Assembly: GCA_964019335.1 (NCBI GenBank)
Contig: OZ025684.1
Span: 124,001-188,000, forward strand
Source: Diplonema japonicum
Lineage: Eukaryota > Euglenozoa > Diplonemea > Diplonemida > Diplonemidae
Direction: 5' to 3'
DNA length: 64,000 bases
Each line of letters begins with the position of its first letter. Within the stretch, counting starts at the first letter, position 1. The position numbers and the translations under genes are program-made. Positions 42,161-52,164 of the stretch are shown piece by piece. The notes beneath the pieces are model-generated. The model worked only from the letters and a program-made list of their open reading frames with translations. It made no database searches and had not been told where the DNA came from.

Positions 42161-43921
42161 TCACCACAAATCGAGATCCAAAGGCGGCTTCGGTGCCACC
42201 CCGCTTCTTATCCGCTTCTCCAGCTCGATGCGAGCCACCACGGCATCCTTAGGAAGCTCTGCAGATGACGAACAAAGAGTCAATGCAGCATCTCGCTGTC
42301 CGGATAACCAAGCATCGAGCGCCTGGTTATATTGTTCCCAGTGAGTATTGCTATCGATCTCGTACATCCACTCCATGTGCATCCCGCTGTTACAAAATGT
42401 GTCGCCCACAAGCTCCCAAAGACGGTGGGGCTCGGGCGTCTTGTTACGCTTTTTGAAAATAACGGTTTGTTCTAAGAGCTTTAAGGGGTATCGTGTGCAA
42501 GAATCCGTTTTAACAGAACAGTCCGCTAGCACGGACACACCCCAGGAAGCTCCCAATCGCTCCACAACGTTGGCCCAGTTAGTGACTCCACCTACAATAG
42601 TGAATCGCTTCATACCAGGGCATCCCATGTCGCCGCAGATTGCTTTCCCACCGACAACACCAACATTCACCTGCATAGCAGGGGTTGTGGGGGAGTTGAT
42701 GAAGGAAGTGCTCCCTGCTCCATGGGACATACCGGTGACAATTTTCAAACTTGACGATAATGCACTATCGGAATGACTCGCGCAGGCTCGCACAGCGTTG
42801 AAGGATGCGTATACATGATCGCCTAAAAAGTGATCTATAACACCTTTACCCTCTTTAACCGCTTGAATTGCAATGGACACAAACGCGCAGACGCGTTCCG
42901 CTGCTACCTCGGTCACCCCGACGAAGTTTAAAAAATTTCTGATGTTCGATACCGTCAGTGTGACGTTTTTACGTTTCAAAATATCGGAAAAAGCGCTGGA
43001 TTCAAGATTGTCCGTTGCCAACGTAGTTGCTGTTGTGGGTGTCGTGAGTGAGGCGGTGGTCTTGGAACACCGTGATGAGGATGATAATGTGTCTTCAACA
43101 TCGAATGGCAAACACGACTGCGGAAGAAACTCCTTGTACGTTTCCAGGTTCGACAGAATGTTTTTAAACGCCGCGTCCAAGCGACACGGTAGATCGGTGT
43201 TTGACTCTAAAGACATCTTGCTTCTTTCCAAATCAAACGCTGCGAGGTACCCCGCTACATTCTGCGCTGTTTCAATCGCTGATTCCATCTTTCTGTTTTC
43301 TTCAATCACCATTTTAGAGAAGCCCCTCGTGAAGTAGTAATCCATCAGAAATACGAACAGATACGTAATTAAATTCTGCATGCTGATTAAAACATTCGCG
43401 CAAGGCGGGTTATCACATTCTGTCAGCCGTTCCCGTTGTTTACTCGCCGATTCTGTCCCGCCAAGATCGTACAATCCGAACCTTGTTGCGCCTTCGATGG
43501 ATGTAAGGACCAGCCACAAGACAACAGATATGACGATGAATTGATTGACACGGTCAGACACCCTGCAAACGAGTGTCATATCTATGAGGATGACGAATCC
43601 AGGCCAGAATCTTTCCATTTGTGAGGCTGCTGTATTGTAGTCGAAAAGGAGGCCTGTAAGTAAGGCGATATATACGATTAGTTCGACGGTTCTGTCCGTC
43701 ATTTCTTTTTTTATGAGGAGGTGTCCCATTGCGATGGTGGAGACTACAAGGAAGAAAATGCAGCCGATCTCCCCCGCCCTCGTCCCCACCGTGACGAGCG
43801 TCATGCCGCATGCGACGAAGGCGAAGAGGTAAAAACAGAAGAACAGCTTCTTTCTCTGCTTTGTTAGCTGGTCGTCGTCCTCCCGTATGGGGTAGCTTAC
43901 TATCTTGTGCAATATTTCCAT
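42161..43921 (-). CDS. Six-TM receptor with only a degenerate cyclase domain
   Basis: 586 aa. Six TM segments (about 25-200) and a linker (ERLTECDNPPC, then ILSNLETYKEFLP at 255-267) are clearly homologous to the active cyclase at 354-2543. The catalytic C1 domain of that protein is missing. The chain goes from a Ser/Thr-rich spacer (about 275-305) straight to the degenerate domain (about 318-500; VGVVGGKAICGDMGCPGMKRFTIVG region near 419-443). Metal Asp and VNxxxR residues are absent. The tail (HMEWMY, then AALTLC) matches that of 13584-16236. Probably a non-catalytic partner of cyclases. The ATG follows an A-rich leader. Confidence 0.88.
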   Translation of the reverse strand: MEILHKIVSYPIREDDDQLTKQRKKLFFCFYLFAFVACGMTLVTVGTRAGEIGCIFFLVVSTIAMGHLLIKKEMTDRTVELIVYIALLTGLLFDYNTAASQMERFWPGFVILIDMTLVCRVSDRVNQFIVISVVLWLVLTSIEGATRFGLYDLGGTESASKQRERLTECDNPPCANVLISMQNLITYLFVFLMDYYFTRGFSKMVIEENRKMESAIETAQNVAGYLAAFDLERSKMSLESNTDLPCRLDAAFKNILSNLETYKEFLPQSCLPFDVEDTLSSSSRCSKTTASLTTPTTATTLATDNLESSAFSDILKRKNVTLTVSNIRNFLNFVGVTEVAAERVCAFVSIAIQAVKEGKGVIDHFLGDHVYASFNAVRACASHSDSALSSSLKIVTGMSHGAGSTSFINSPTTPAMQVNVGVVGGKAICGDMGCPGMKRFTIVGGVTNWANVVERLGASWGVSVLADCSVKTDSCTRYPLKLLEQTVIFKKRNKTPEPHRLWELVGDTFCNSGMHMEWMYEIDSNTHWEQYNQALDAWLSGQRDAALTLCSSSAELPKDAVVARIELEKRIRSGVAPKPPLDLDLW

Positions 43922-45077
43922 TTTTTTTCTTTTTTTTTTTTTACTTCCCTCAAAAAAAAAAAAAGAACCTTTTTTTCTTTTTTTGGTGCAACGACGATTT
44001 TTTTTTGCTCCTGCAGTTTAAGCGGAGGAGCGAGTTCAACCTTTTTATGCGCATATCTAAAGGAACGAAATAAAAATTATAAAGTATAAGAAAGTGAAAG
44101 GGGGAAAGGAAAAAAAAAAAAAAAAAGAAAGAACGCATGTGAGCTATTGTTATTCTGCATGGTCTCCCTAACAAAAAAAAAAAGAATTCCCTTTTTTTTT
44201 TCTTTTCCATTTTCTTTTTTTGCGGCAACCTTTCTTTGACCTTATACTTAAAAAGAAAAACTACCAGATAGAGCCGGTGGTGGACCTTATCATATCACAA
44301 AAAAAAAAGAAAAAAAAGAAGAAAAAAAAAAGAAAAATACCGTATATTTTTGAACTCACTGCACTTTACACGGAATGAAAAATATTTGGAAAACGGGGAA
44401 AAAGTTCGAAACGGGTAAATTATGGAACTTTGGATTGGGACTTCTAAGGGATTCTTATATTTCTATGGGCAACCCCGGCGCGATGAGATGTTCGGAATCT
44501 TGGAACATTTTCCCCCGTTTTCACACTACGTATAACTACGGTATCCAATGGGATTATCATATTTCCTTTTTTTTCATTTTTTTTTTTTTCAAAAGCCTTT
44601 TGTTAAAAAGTCCCCCCCCCCCAAAAAAAAAATAGGGGTATAAAAAAAAAAAAAGGCAGTGAAAGTACCTGTGTGTGTGTTTTTTTTTTTTTTTTTTTTT
44701 TCTTTCTTTTCTTGCATGAACAAGAAAGAAAAACTCAATATACTGGCAAATGAATTGTTAGTGCTAGAGAAAAAATTCACTATGATAGGAACGAAGTGGT
44801 TAGCAACGGCCCGCCGCGGTGGCGTGCCTACCTTATGATGCTCCCCTTTTGGGGTCGTTCCCTGCAAAAAAAAAAAAAAAGAGTCGGCTGATTGTTTGTG
44901 CAAGCCGTTTTCACCTACAGTAGGGATAAATGGACAAGCTGCCTCTACTCTTTTTTGCAATAACAATTCTTTTCAAAAATTTGTTTACTTGTTCCAGCAA
45001 AAAAAAAAAAAAGAGTAAAGTAGGGTAAAGCATTTTTTTTTTTTTTTGGGCTGCTACTTGGAAAAGCAACATTAAGG
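43922..45077. other. Gene-free spacer
   Basis: Homopolymers, about 250 bp of unrecognised normal-complexity DNA (44345-44570), a repeat-C copy (about 44769-44815) and repeat A copy 4 (44879-45000). Confidence 0.5.
44879..45000 (-). repeat. Repeat A, copy 4
   Basis: Almost identical to copy 3. On the minus strand it ends with a long T tract followed by GCAG and GGAACGACCCC, a textbook acceptor-like end. Confidence 0.75.
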
Positions 45078-47462
45078 TCACATTCCGGATTCACTTGAGT
45101 CGCTGAACTCTTCATCATCACTAATAACCACCTCACCACTTTTCTTCTGGTGCTCAGCTGCCACCCGCCACAGGTGCTTCATCTGAACGGTATCGGGCTG
45201 AACCGAGGACATTGGCAGTCCAGCCGGGTTCTCCCATTTATGTATGAACATCTTTAATAGCATCAGGGATTGATGGTATTTTCCGGATCTGAATGTTTTG
45301 AAGAAGTTGTTTATCGCCTCCTCTCTTGCGCACTGTAGTTCTGTCTGGTCGATGTGTTTATCTTTGCACAGTTTTTTCTTCCGCTTCTTTTTCGAGCTAG
45401 TTTGGCTGCCCTCCACGTTCCGCTTCGGCGCGCACATAAGATTCTCCTCAGTAAACAATTTCCCAGACAAAACGTCATTGTCCGGCTGATCATCATCAAC
45501 TTTGAACTTATTATTCCCGTCAACCTTCATCGTGGCCGAAAAATCGACTTCTTCCACAAGAGCATAGACAACACTACTGTCCACGATGGCGTAAGGCTGA
45601 ACCTTCCAGGGTATATTCGTCATGCCTATTCTGTTAATCGCCGAGGAACCGACAACGTTGATCTGCAGCATCTGCGCGATCCGCAAAAGCTTCAACAGCT
45701 GCGAGAAACCCGAACCGCAAAAAAACTGAAACGAATGCATCCCGGTTGATATGGGACCCTTCGTGAACTTGTTGTAAGTGATCCCCATATAGTAAGAAGG
45801 CTGCGCTAAATGAATATCATACGCCGTACGGCAAGCTCTGGTAACAGCAGACTTCGGCCGTTTCAACCTGAAATCAATTAAAGCGGCTACTGGGGTGAAC
45901 ATATGAAGCCGTCCCTGATGAGGTCCTGCACAGCATATCAACGCGGCAAGCATATCTGAAGCTGCAGCTTCTGTATTTGCGTGTCTGTTGAAACATGTGG
46001 TGTCAACGGCTAGTAAAACCAACTTGCATGGGACGATTCGATACGTGATTAAAAGCTTTTTGTTGCCAGCGACGACTGCGTTGAAGGCGTCGGTATCGGA
46101 GCAAGTTGTTGATGTTGCGTTTGACATAGACAGCGTGATGGACGGCCTGCTGCCGGTGTTCATGGAGTTAAAATCCGGTTTGCTGTTCGTACTGACGGCT
46201 TTCGCCCCGCGGGGAGACCTTTGTTTCTTTTCTTTTTCCTCGTTGTTGTCCGTTGCCACACAGATCTCGTCAAGAGAGTCGAAGAAACACCAACAAGGGA
46301 TGAACGGCCGCAAAAAACACAGCGAGCTTGCAACAGAACGAAACGCAGCTTGCGTCAGCGTGCATCCATTTGTAACATCAGCGTGGCTCCAATTCGCGAC
46401 CGCCAGGCATTGCCGCGCGACCTCTGCTTCAACATCGTCGTCGAACTCCGCACGGAGCTGCGTTTTATGATTCTCCTCCTTTTTGAGCGTCACGAGGAGG
46501 GACAGCTTTAAAAAGACGTAGAACCATATGCAAACAACGACCGCGATCCACGGGGTGAGGGTTAACAGTGAATCCTTCACCTTCCTGTTCAAATCACCGT
46601 TTGCAGAGCGTTCCATCAACGCGAACTGAACATCGAGTGTGTCGAAAAACCCAGCGTAACCGTTCATGGAAACCGGTGGAAATAATACAGCATCGCTTCC
46701 ACGAAATAAAACAACAAGCGGGTTGATCTTCGGGAAATCGGTTCCGGCTGACCGTAGGCTAGTGTACATAAAGGTGGCGGCGTTGTGGATGTGCTCAGAC
46801 AATGAGGTTGATGGTATGGGTGCTGCAGCCAGAAGACCGTCGTTTTCTGCGAATATCTGTGAGAGCAGAGTTTGAGCAACATCCGCAGTGTGGTGAGTCT
46901 TGTCCTGCGGGACTTCGTTAAGCAGCCTCATCGCGAGCTTCAACAACCCTGACATCACGGCTCCTGTCAGGAGAAGACTCTCAGACAGATCTGTTTCGTT
47001 TGAACGTATTGTTGTGAAATACTCGTCGGTCAACAGGCCTTCGATGGCAGGGAAGAAATATTCTGGAGCGCTGCCGTATCCGTCAGAGTGGAGCAATAAG
47101 TATTTTTCATAGTTCGTCGTGTTCTGAAGGTTCGGGATTCGGTGGTCTACATGAGATGTTGAGTATACAGTGATCTCGTCTGTTACGCAGTTTGCTACTC
47201 TTGTTACGGCAGAGACTAACTTGCCGATTTTGTGGTTTTTATCTTGGAGGTCGGAGTTTGAAAAGGCTACTACCAGGCCGTAGAGGAATAGGGCGCTTGC
47301 TGATAGTATGTACCCTGTGCCTACTAGTACAACGGTGGTTCTGGGGTCGGATTTGGAGTCGTTGGGTGTGTTGTGGAGGGAAGAATCGTCGCTTATGGTG
47401 GATGTTTCTTCTTCTGTGCTTTCTGTGCTTTCCTCTTGATCTGTTCTTTTGGAATCCGACAT
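45078..47462 (-). CDS. Two-TM receptor with degenerate cyclase domain
   Basis: 794 aa. An acidic cytoplasmic N-terminus precedes TM1 (about 43-67), a mostly helical extracellular region (about 68-298), TM2 (about 301-326) and a linker with FLRPFIP (384-390). A diverged cyclase-like domain (about 475-650) follows; the GLASG-type signature reads YMGITYNKFTKGPISTG. No catalytic Asp, Asn or Arg. The C-terminal helical region (about 715-770) and acidic tail resemble those of the other pseudo-cyclase receptors. The extracellular helical region could be a NIT-like ligand domain, but I cannot prove that. Function is presumably sensory. Confidence 0.82.
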   Translation of the reverse strand: MSDSKRTDQEESTESTEEETSTISDDSSLHNTPNDSKSDPRTTVVLVGTGYILSASALFLYGLVVAFSNSDLQDKNHKIGKLVSAVTRVANCVTDEITVYSTSHVDHRIPNLQNTTNYEKYLLLHSDGYGSAPEYFFPAIEGLLTDEYFTTIRSNETDLSESLLLTGAVMSGLLKLAMRLLNEVPQDKTHHTADVAQTLLSQIFAENDGLLAAAPIPSTSLSEHIHNAATFMYTSLRSAGTDFPKINPLVVLFRGSDAVLFPPVSMNGYAGFFDTLDVQFALMERSANGDLNRKVKDSLLTLTPWIAVVVCIWFYVFLKLSLLVTLKKEENHKTQLRAEFDDDVEAEVARQCLAVANWSHADVTNGCTLTQAAFRSVASSLCFLRPFIPCWCFFDSLDEICVATDNNEEKEKKQRSPRGAKAVSTNSKPDFNSMNTGSRPSITLSMSNATSTTCSDTDAFNAVVAGNKKLLITYRIVPCKLVLLAVDTTCFNRHANTEAAASDMLAALICCAGPHQGRLHMFTPVAALIDFRLKRPKSAVTRACRTAYDIHLAQPSYYMGITYNKFTKGPISTGMHSFQFFCGSGFSQLLKLLRIAQMLQINVVGSSAINRIGMTNIPWKVQPYAIVDSSVVYALVEEVDFSATMKVDGNNKFKVDDDQPDNDVLSGKLFTEENLMCAPKRNVEGSQTSSKKKRKKKLCKDKHIDQTELQCAREEAINNFFKTFRSGKYHQSLMLLKMFIHKWENPAGLPMSSVQPDTVQMKHLWRVAAEHQKKSGEVVISDDEEFSDSSESGM

Positions 47463-47656
47463 TTCTTTTTTTTCTTCTCCCCCTTCCTCCGTTCCCCTCC
47501 CCTCCTTTTTTTTTTTGTGTGTCCCGTTGATTGGAATTTAAAAAAAAAAAAAAAAAAGAATCGGGTTTTTTTTTTTTTTTTTTTTTGTTTTGTTTTGTTG
47601 CACGATGTATATTTTTATTCTTACACAATAACCAGAAGGTCCTACTGCCTCCTTTC

Positions 47657-47691
<35 letters not shown>

Positions 47692-48445
47692 ATGTGTTTC
47701 CTTGGTTTGTGTTGTTTCTCGTCCTTTTTATTTATTTTATTCCTCTTCTTTTTTTTCTTTTTCTTTTTCACTTTTTGTTTTTCTTTTCGGACGTGGCCCC
47801 CCCCCCCCTTCCGGGGGAGGTGGGAAAAAAAAAGAAGAGAAAAGTCCAAAAAAAAAAGGGAAAAAAAAGGAGAAAAAAAAAAAGGAGAAAAAAAAAAAAG
47901 ACAAGAAGAAAAAGACAAGAAAATGAGAGAAGAAAAAATGAGTTGTTCTATTATTAAAAGAACCACCCCCAAAAAAAAAAGGAAAGACAAAACAAGCAAA
48001 AAAAAAAAAAAAAAAAAAAAAAACCACCTTTAACCCTTAATGGACGGGGAAAATGCGCTCTGCAACTTCGGCAGCCTTTACGCACCTTCATATAAACTGC
48101 TTCGAGGGGCGGTCGAATAATTAGTTTTTAAATTTAAAAACTAATTAATCAGCGATCCATCCATTAAGTTAATCAGAGCTAGCAGCTAAAGGTATGGGAA
48201 AAGAGGAAGAGCAAGGGTGTGGACTGGGGTACGCATCAAGAATATGATAACCCGTACCCCAAGGAAAGACGTAAGAGACGGATAAAAAAAAGAAAATACA
48301 AAAAAAAGTTTTTTTTTTGCCACCCATAGAGTGGTTGGTACTTGTTTATGTTGATTCGTACACATATATTTGTGTTTTATTTATAAGTTTTAAGGAATTC
48401 TTTACAACCCAGATCTCCAAGACACGTCACAAGAAAGTTTGCCGG

Positions 48446-48485
<40 letters not shown>

Positions 48486-49883
48486 CTGAGAGGGAAAAAA
48501 AAAAAAAAGAGGAAAACTGGCCATAATTTGTACGTGCCGGGTAGAAACCTAGAGAAGCTTAAGCCCGAAACACGCCCCTTTATGCTTAGACGTCAGAGTC
48601 AAAGACTCGTTCTTGCAAAAAGAGGAAAAAAAGAAATTGGGGAGAAAGAAAAGAGCGAAACAAAAATATAATATGGCAAAGCTCTTTCGTTCTTTTTTAG
48701 GTTTAGAAGTCCTTACTCAGCACAAAGAGCGCAAGTAGTCATCTTTAACCATATTGCATTTTGAATATAAAAAGAAACTGAAGGTTCATATGCCGCGTAA
48801 GTTTGTTGGCACGCGAACTTGTCCTTTTACAGTGTTCTTTCTTTTCCGAATCTTTGGGTACTAAAGTACCTAGAAAAAAAAATTAATAGATTTTCGCTTT
48901 TTTTTTTTTTTCCTTTCTTTTTTTTCTCCTTTTTCTTTTCATTTGAAAAATCTTTGAATTCAAAAAAAAAGAGAACAGAAAAATTGATGTTAACCACATA
49001 AATGCTGGCGACCTTTGGGTTGCCTCGTACAAAAAAAAAAGAAAAGAAAATCATAATAATGAGGGAGAGAAGAAGTAGTACGTGCTCCTTTATTTAGCTT
49101 TTAGAGTCCTGTTTTTTTTTTTTTTCTTTTCCCGGTGGGCACCCAACGCATACTGAAATTTATCAAATTTCTTTTTTTTTTTTCTTCTCTTTTTCAGAAG
49201 GCTAAATCGAATTAGCGAAACAAATGTGGAAAACAAAACAAAAAATAAAAGAAAACCATGGGAAAAAAAAAAAAAATTCTTTTCGATTTTTTTTTTTTTT
49301 TTTTCTCGACAATTAAATTTGTTCAAAACAGTTTGACTGTTGTTTGTGCACAGCCAGTGTTAACCTGTAGGAGGATAAGCCCAAAACAATGCTTTACTTT
49401 TCATGTAAAAAAAAAAAAAACTTTTTTTACACCCCTTTCGGGTGCGGGAAAAGAAGAAAAAAACTCGATCTATTTTTGCGGTGTGCTGTTGCTTCCCACC
49501 GTGGACTTGCATCCTGGTGCTGGCCGTCGAGGCTTGCCCTACAGTCATGGTTGGCATCTGCGCTAAGAGGCCGCAATCGGGTGGTAGACGAGAAAAGGGA
49601 AAAAAAAGAATATAAAATATGTGACTTAAAAGATGTGTTCTTGTCAAAAAAAAAGAAATAGAAAAGAAGAAAAGAGAAGAGGCAATTTACCCGCTCAGAG
49701 TAACCGTGAAAATGAGAAAAGGGGAAGCATCCCTCTCTTTTTCGCGCTTGCCAACGAACGCAACCCATTCTCCTTTTTCTTTCATTCTTTATTCTATTTC
49801 TCAGATTTCTCCCCCTTTTTTTTTTTTTTTTTTAATTTATTCATGCTTCAGACAGTTTTTTTAAAAAAGCACAAAAAAATGTT

Positions 49884-49921
<38 letters not shown>

Positions 49922-49964
49922 AAAATATGAGAGAATTGTAAGAAAACAAAAAGAAAAAAAAAAC
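47463..49964. other. Gene-free low-complexity block
   Basis: Very long A and T runs (about 38 T at 48448-48485). Repeat-E copy 4 lies at 48508-48615 and a repeat A' fragment at about 49331-49400. Around 49480-49580 about 100 bp of normal-complexity sequence has no recognised product. Confidence 0.5.
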
Positions 49965-50405
49965 TTAATTAAAGGCACACCCACGGTCCCACGAATAAGG
50001 ATCGTTCCTATAATACACCCTGGGACAACGGTCCTCGTCTTGAGATAGAGAAGCTGATGAAGAAGAAGTTGACTCGTCTAAAGAAAATCGTTCCTTGAGC
50101 TTTCCAGCTTTCTTTTGGTTTACTCCGCCAAGGACAGAGACGCCATGAGCCCTTACACGGTCCTCTAGAGGTACCTTCCTCATGAAGACATGAAGATACC
50201 TGCAGCTTGCTCCCCTCCGGCATGTACCAGCGTCAAAGGACGTACAACGCACCTTGTTCCAAACAAGGCCAACTGGCAGCCGCCACTGGCTTTGGCACAA
50301 CCTGCACCGGAGCGTCATTTTTTGCTTACTGACCCTCACGTTGTCCCAGGTGTTGTGGTCACAACTTTTTTGTTCCAACACTTCATGTGGGGTGGATGTC
50401 GACAT
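49965..50405 (-). CDS. Small CCCH-type zinc-finger protein (paralogue 2)
   Basis: 146 aa, clearly related to 8713-9201: HNTWDNVRVSKQKMTLRCR, then a C-x7-C-x5-C-x3-H cluster (near residues 55-73), KVPLEDRVRAHGVSVLGGV, and a Ser/acidic tail. The LRCRxCQ pair may add to a zinc site. Predicted nucleic-acid or protein binding; unproven. The ATG follows a long A leader. Confidence 0.8.
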   Translation of the reverse strand: MSTSTPHEVLEQKSCDHNTWDNVRVSKQKMTLRCRLCQSQWRLPVGLVWNKVRCTSFDAGTCRRGASCRYLHVFMRKVPLEDRVRAHGVSVLGGVNQKKAGKLKERFSLDESTSSSSASLSQDEDRCPRVYYRNDPYSWDRGCAFN

Positions 50406-50830
50406 TTTTTTTTTTTTTTTTTTTTTTGAAGAATACCTTTTTTTTTTCTCGTTTTTTTTTTTCTTCTTGAAACTCTAAAAAAAAAAAATAAATAAATAAA
50501 TCACCATATGATGGGAAGAAAAAAAAAAGGGGGAGTAAAAAAAATGGGGGAAACGGGAGAAGGGGGAAAGAAAAAAAAATATCGTTTAGCAAAACCGAAT
50601 GTCCATAAAAAAAAATAGTACATAAAAACATAGAATAGAATAGAAAGAGAGAGGGGGGGGGGGAGAAAAGAAAAAAGACGTTAAAAAATAAGGCCATAAT
50701 CGTGCGAAGGGTCTGGAAGGAAAAAGGGTGGGGTGGGGGGAACACTTTTCTTTATTTTTTTGAAGACTTTTTGAATGGAAAGGTCATCCCAGTCCAAACA
50801 TCAGCAGGGCAGTTTCTAAAAAGGTTTTAA

Positions 50831-51377
50831 CCATTAAAAGACGAAGCGCTAGATATCTAGCGATCAAAAAAATAAAATTTTTGTATAGGCATTTTAAGTA
50901 CCATGCACAGAATGACCCAGTTCCGCGATTTCTTTTCGAAAATCACTTTTGGCCCCTAGACTAACCTCCAAAAACACCCTCGAAACCAGTTTTTGGTGGC
51001 ACGAAAACTCAGATGAGCAGTACTGATTCAGACGAGTTCGGGAGTGCCAAAGGGGACATTCTCACTGACGATGGGACCTCACCTAGCGCCAGTAGTGACG
51101 AGAAGAGTGAAAATATGCCCTGGGAGAGCGATATTACGCAGGTTACGCGTAAGAAGTGACAGGGCACAGGGGGGGCAGAAATCACCCTTTTCCCACATGA
51201 GTGCATCAAGGATTTCCAAGCTGTTCATCTCAATGGGGTTTTGTCCCTCCTGGGTGATGTATTTTCTTTTACACAAGCGTCGTTCTATGGTTGCATGCTC
51301 GAGGATGTTTTAATTTTAGAAAATAAAAAAGTCGATGGTGACCTTTTTTTTGCCCAAAAACCCCCGTCCTTTAATGG
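50831..51377 (+). mobile_element. piggyBac-like element, non-autonomous
   Basis: 547 bp flanked by TTAA on both sides (50827-50830 and 51378-51381). Inverted ends CCATTAAAAGACG and CCATTAAAGGACG (complement) differ at one base. TTAA target and CC-beginning ends are piggyBac hallmarks. A short plus-strand frame (51013-51159) encodes an acidic Ser/Asp-rich peptide like the N-terminus of piggyBac transposases. The following text (FPHECIKDFQAVHLNG) may be part of the DDE-domain start, after a stop. No full transposase. Confidence 0.75.
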
Positions 51378-51381
51378 TTAA

Positions 51382-51851
51382 TTATATATATAGAGCCCGT
51401 CACGAAGAAAATATCAACACTTTTTTGGGCACCTCCGAAAGGGAGCAAAGGCAGCATGCAACCATAAGAAGATGACATATATTTATTGGTGTACCTGTTG
51501 CCGTTCTTTCAATTGCGATGCCTGTTTTGCCATGAGGGTGGCAGGCGGGAAGCGAAAAACAGAGGTCAGAAAAATGGCTTGCTTAAAATGCAGCATCTAG
51601 GGTGCCTAAAATTGGTGCTCAAGCGCACTTGTGTGACCGGGTACAACCAGGTCGGGTTACTGTTAAAAGTACTTAGCGAAAAATATATGGTGTCGCATAG
51701 CCCCGAAAATCCAGTTTTTTACACCCTATTTTTTGGCTTTTTCAAGGGGTTCCCAAGGGAAATTTAACGGGGGTTTTCTGCCGCATAGGAGGGTCATTTG
51801 TTGACATTCTTTTCCGGACGAGCTCATATTAAAAAAAAAAAAAAAAAAAAT
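51382..51851. other. Normal-complexity DNA, possibly transposon-derived
   Basis: One plus frame around 51480-51600 reads several Cys (WCTCC, CDACF, ACLKC), like a zinc-binding tail of a transposase, but it is closed by stops on both sides. No gene is supported. Confidence 0.35.
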
Positions 51852-52164
51852 GGGGCTTTGATTGCAACACTAGGTGGCGTTAAGCGTGCAACGAAGCACG
51901 AACTACCTACTTGATTACAGGGGGCGCTCCTCGGCCGAGCAGTAGCTTCTTCTGCGTTCCGCGTCGTGCGGTGTGCTCAACCCTAGCCGGGTCGTCCCGG
52001 GTAACCAAGATTCTGCGCTCGTGCAGTTTGCTGCCTGTTCGTCACCCTGAGCATCTGCGTTACGTTCTTCCACTCGGGCGCTATCGGTGATGACCGACGA
52101 GGAGGTCAACAGCGAACAACACATCTGATGTACTTCTTATATTTCCATGTTATCCCCACCACCT
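51852..52164 (-). mobile_element. Repeat B, near-complete SINE-like copy
   Basis: Over 90% similar by eye to 31764-32090, with a short deletion near 51968. It is inserted between A runs, so no discrete target-site duplication can be defined. Recent relative to other repeats. Confidence 0.75.
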
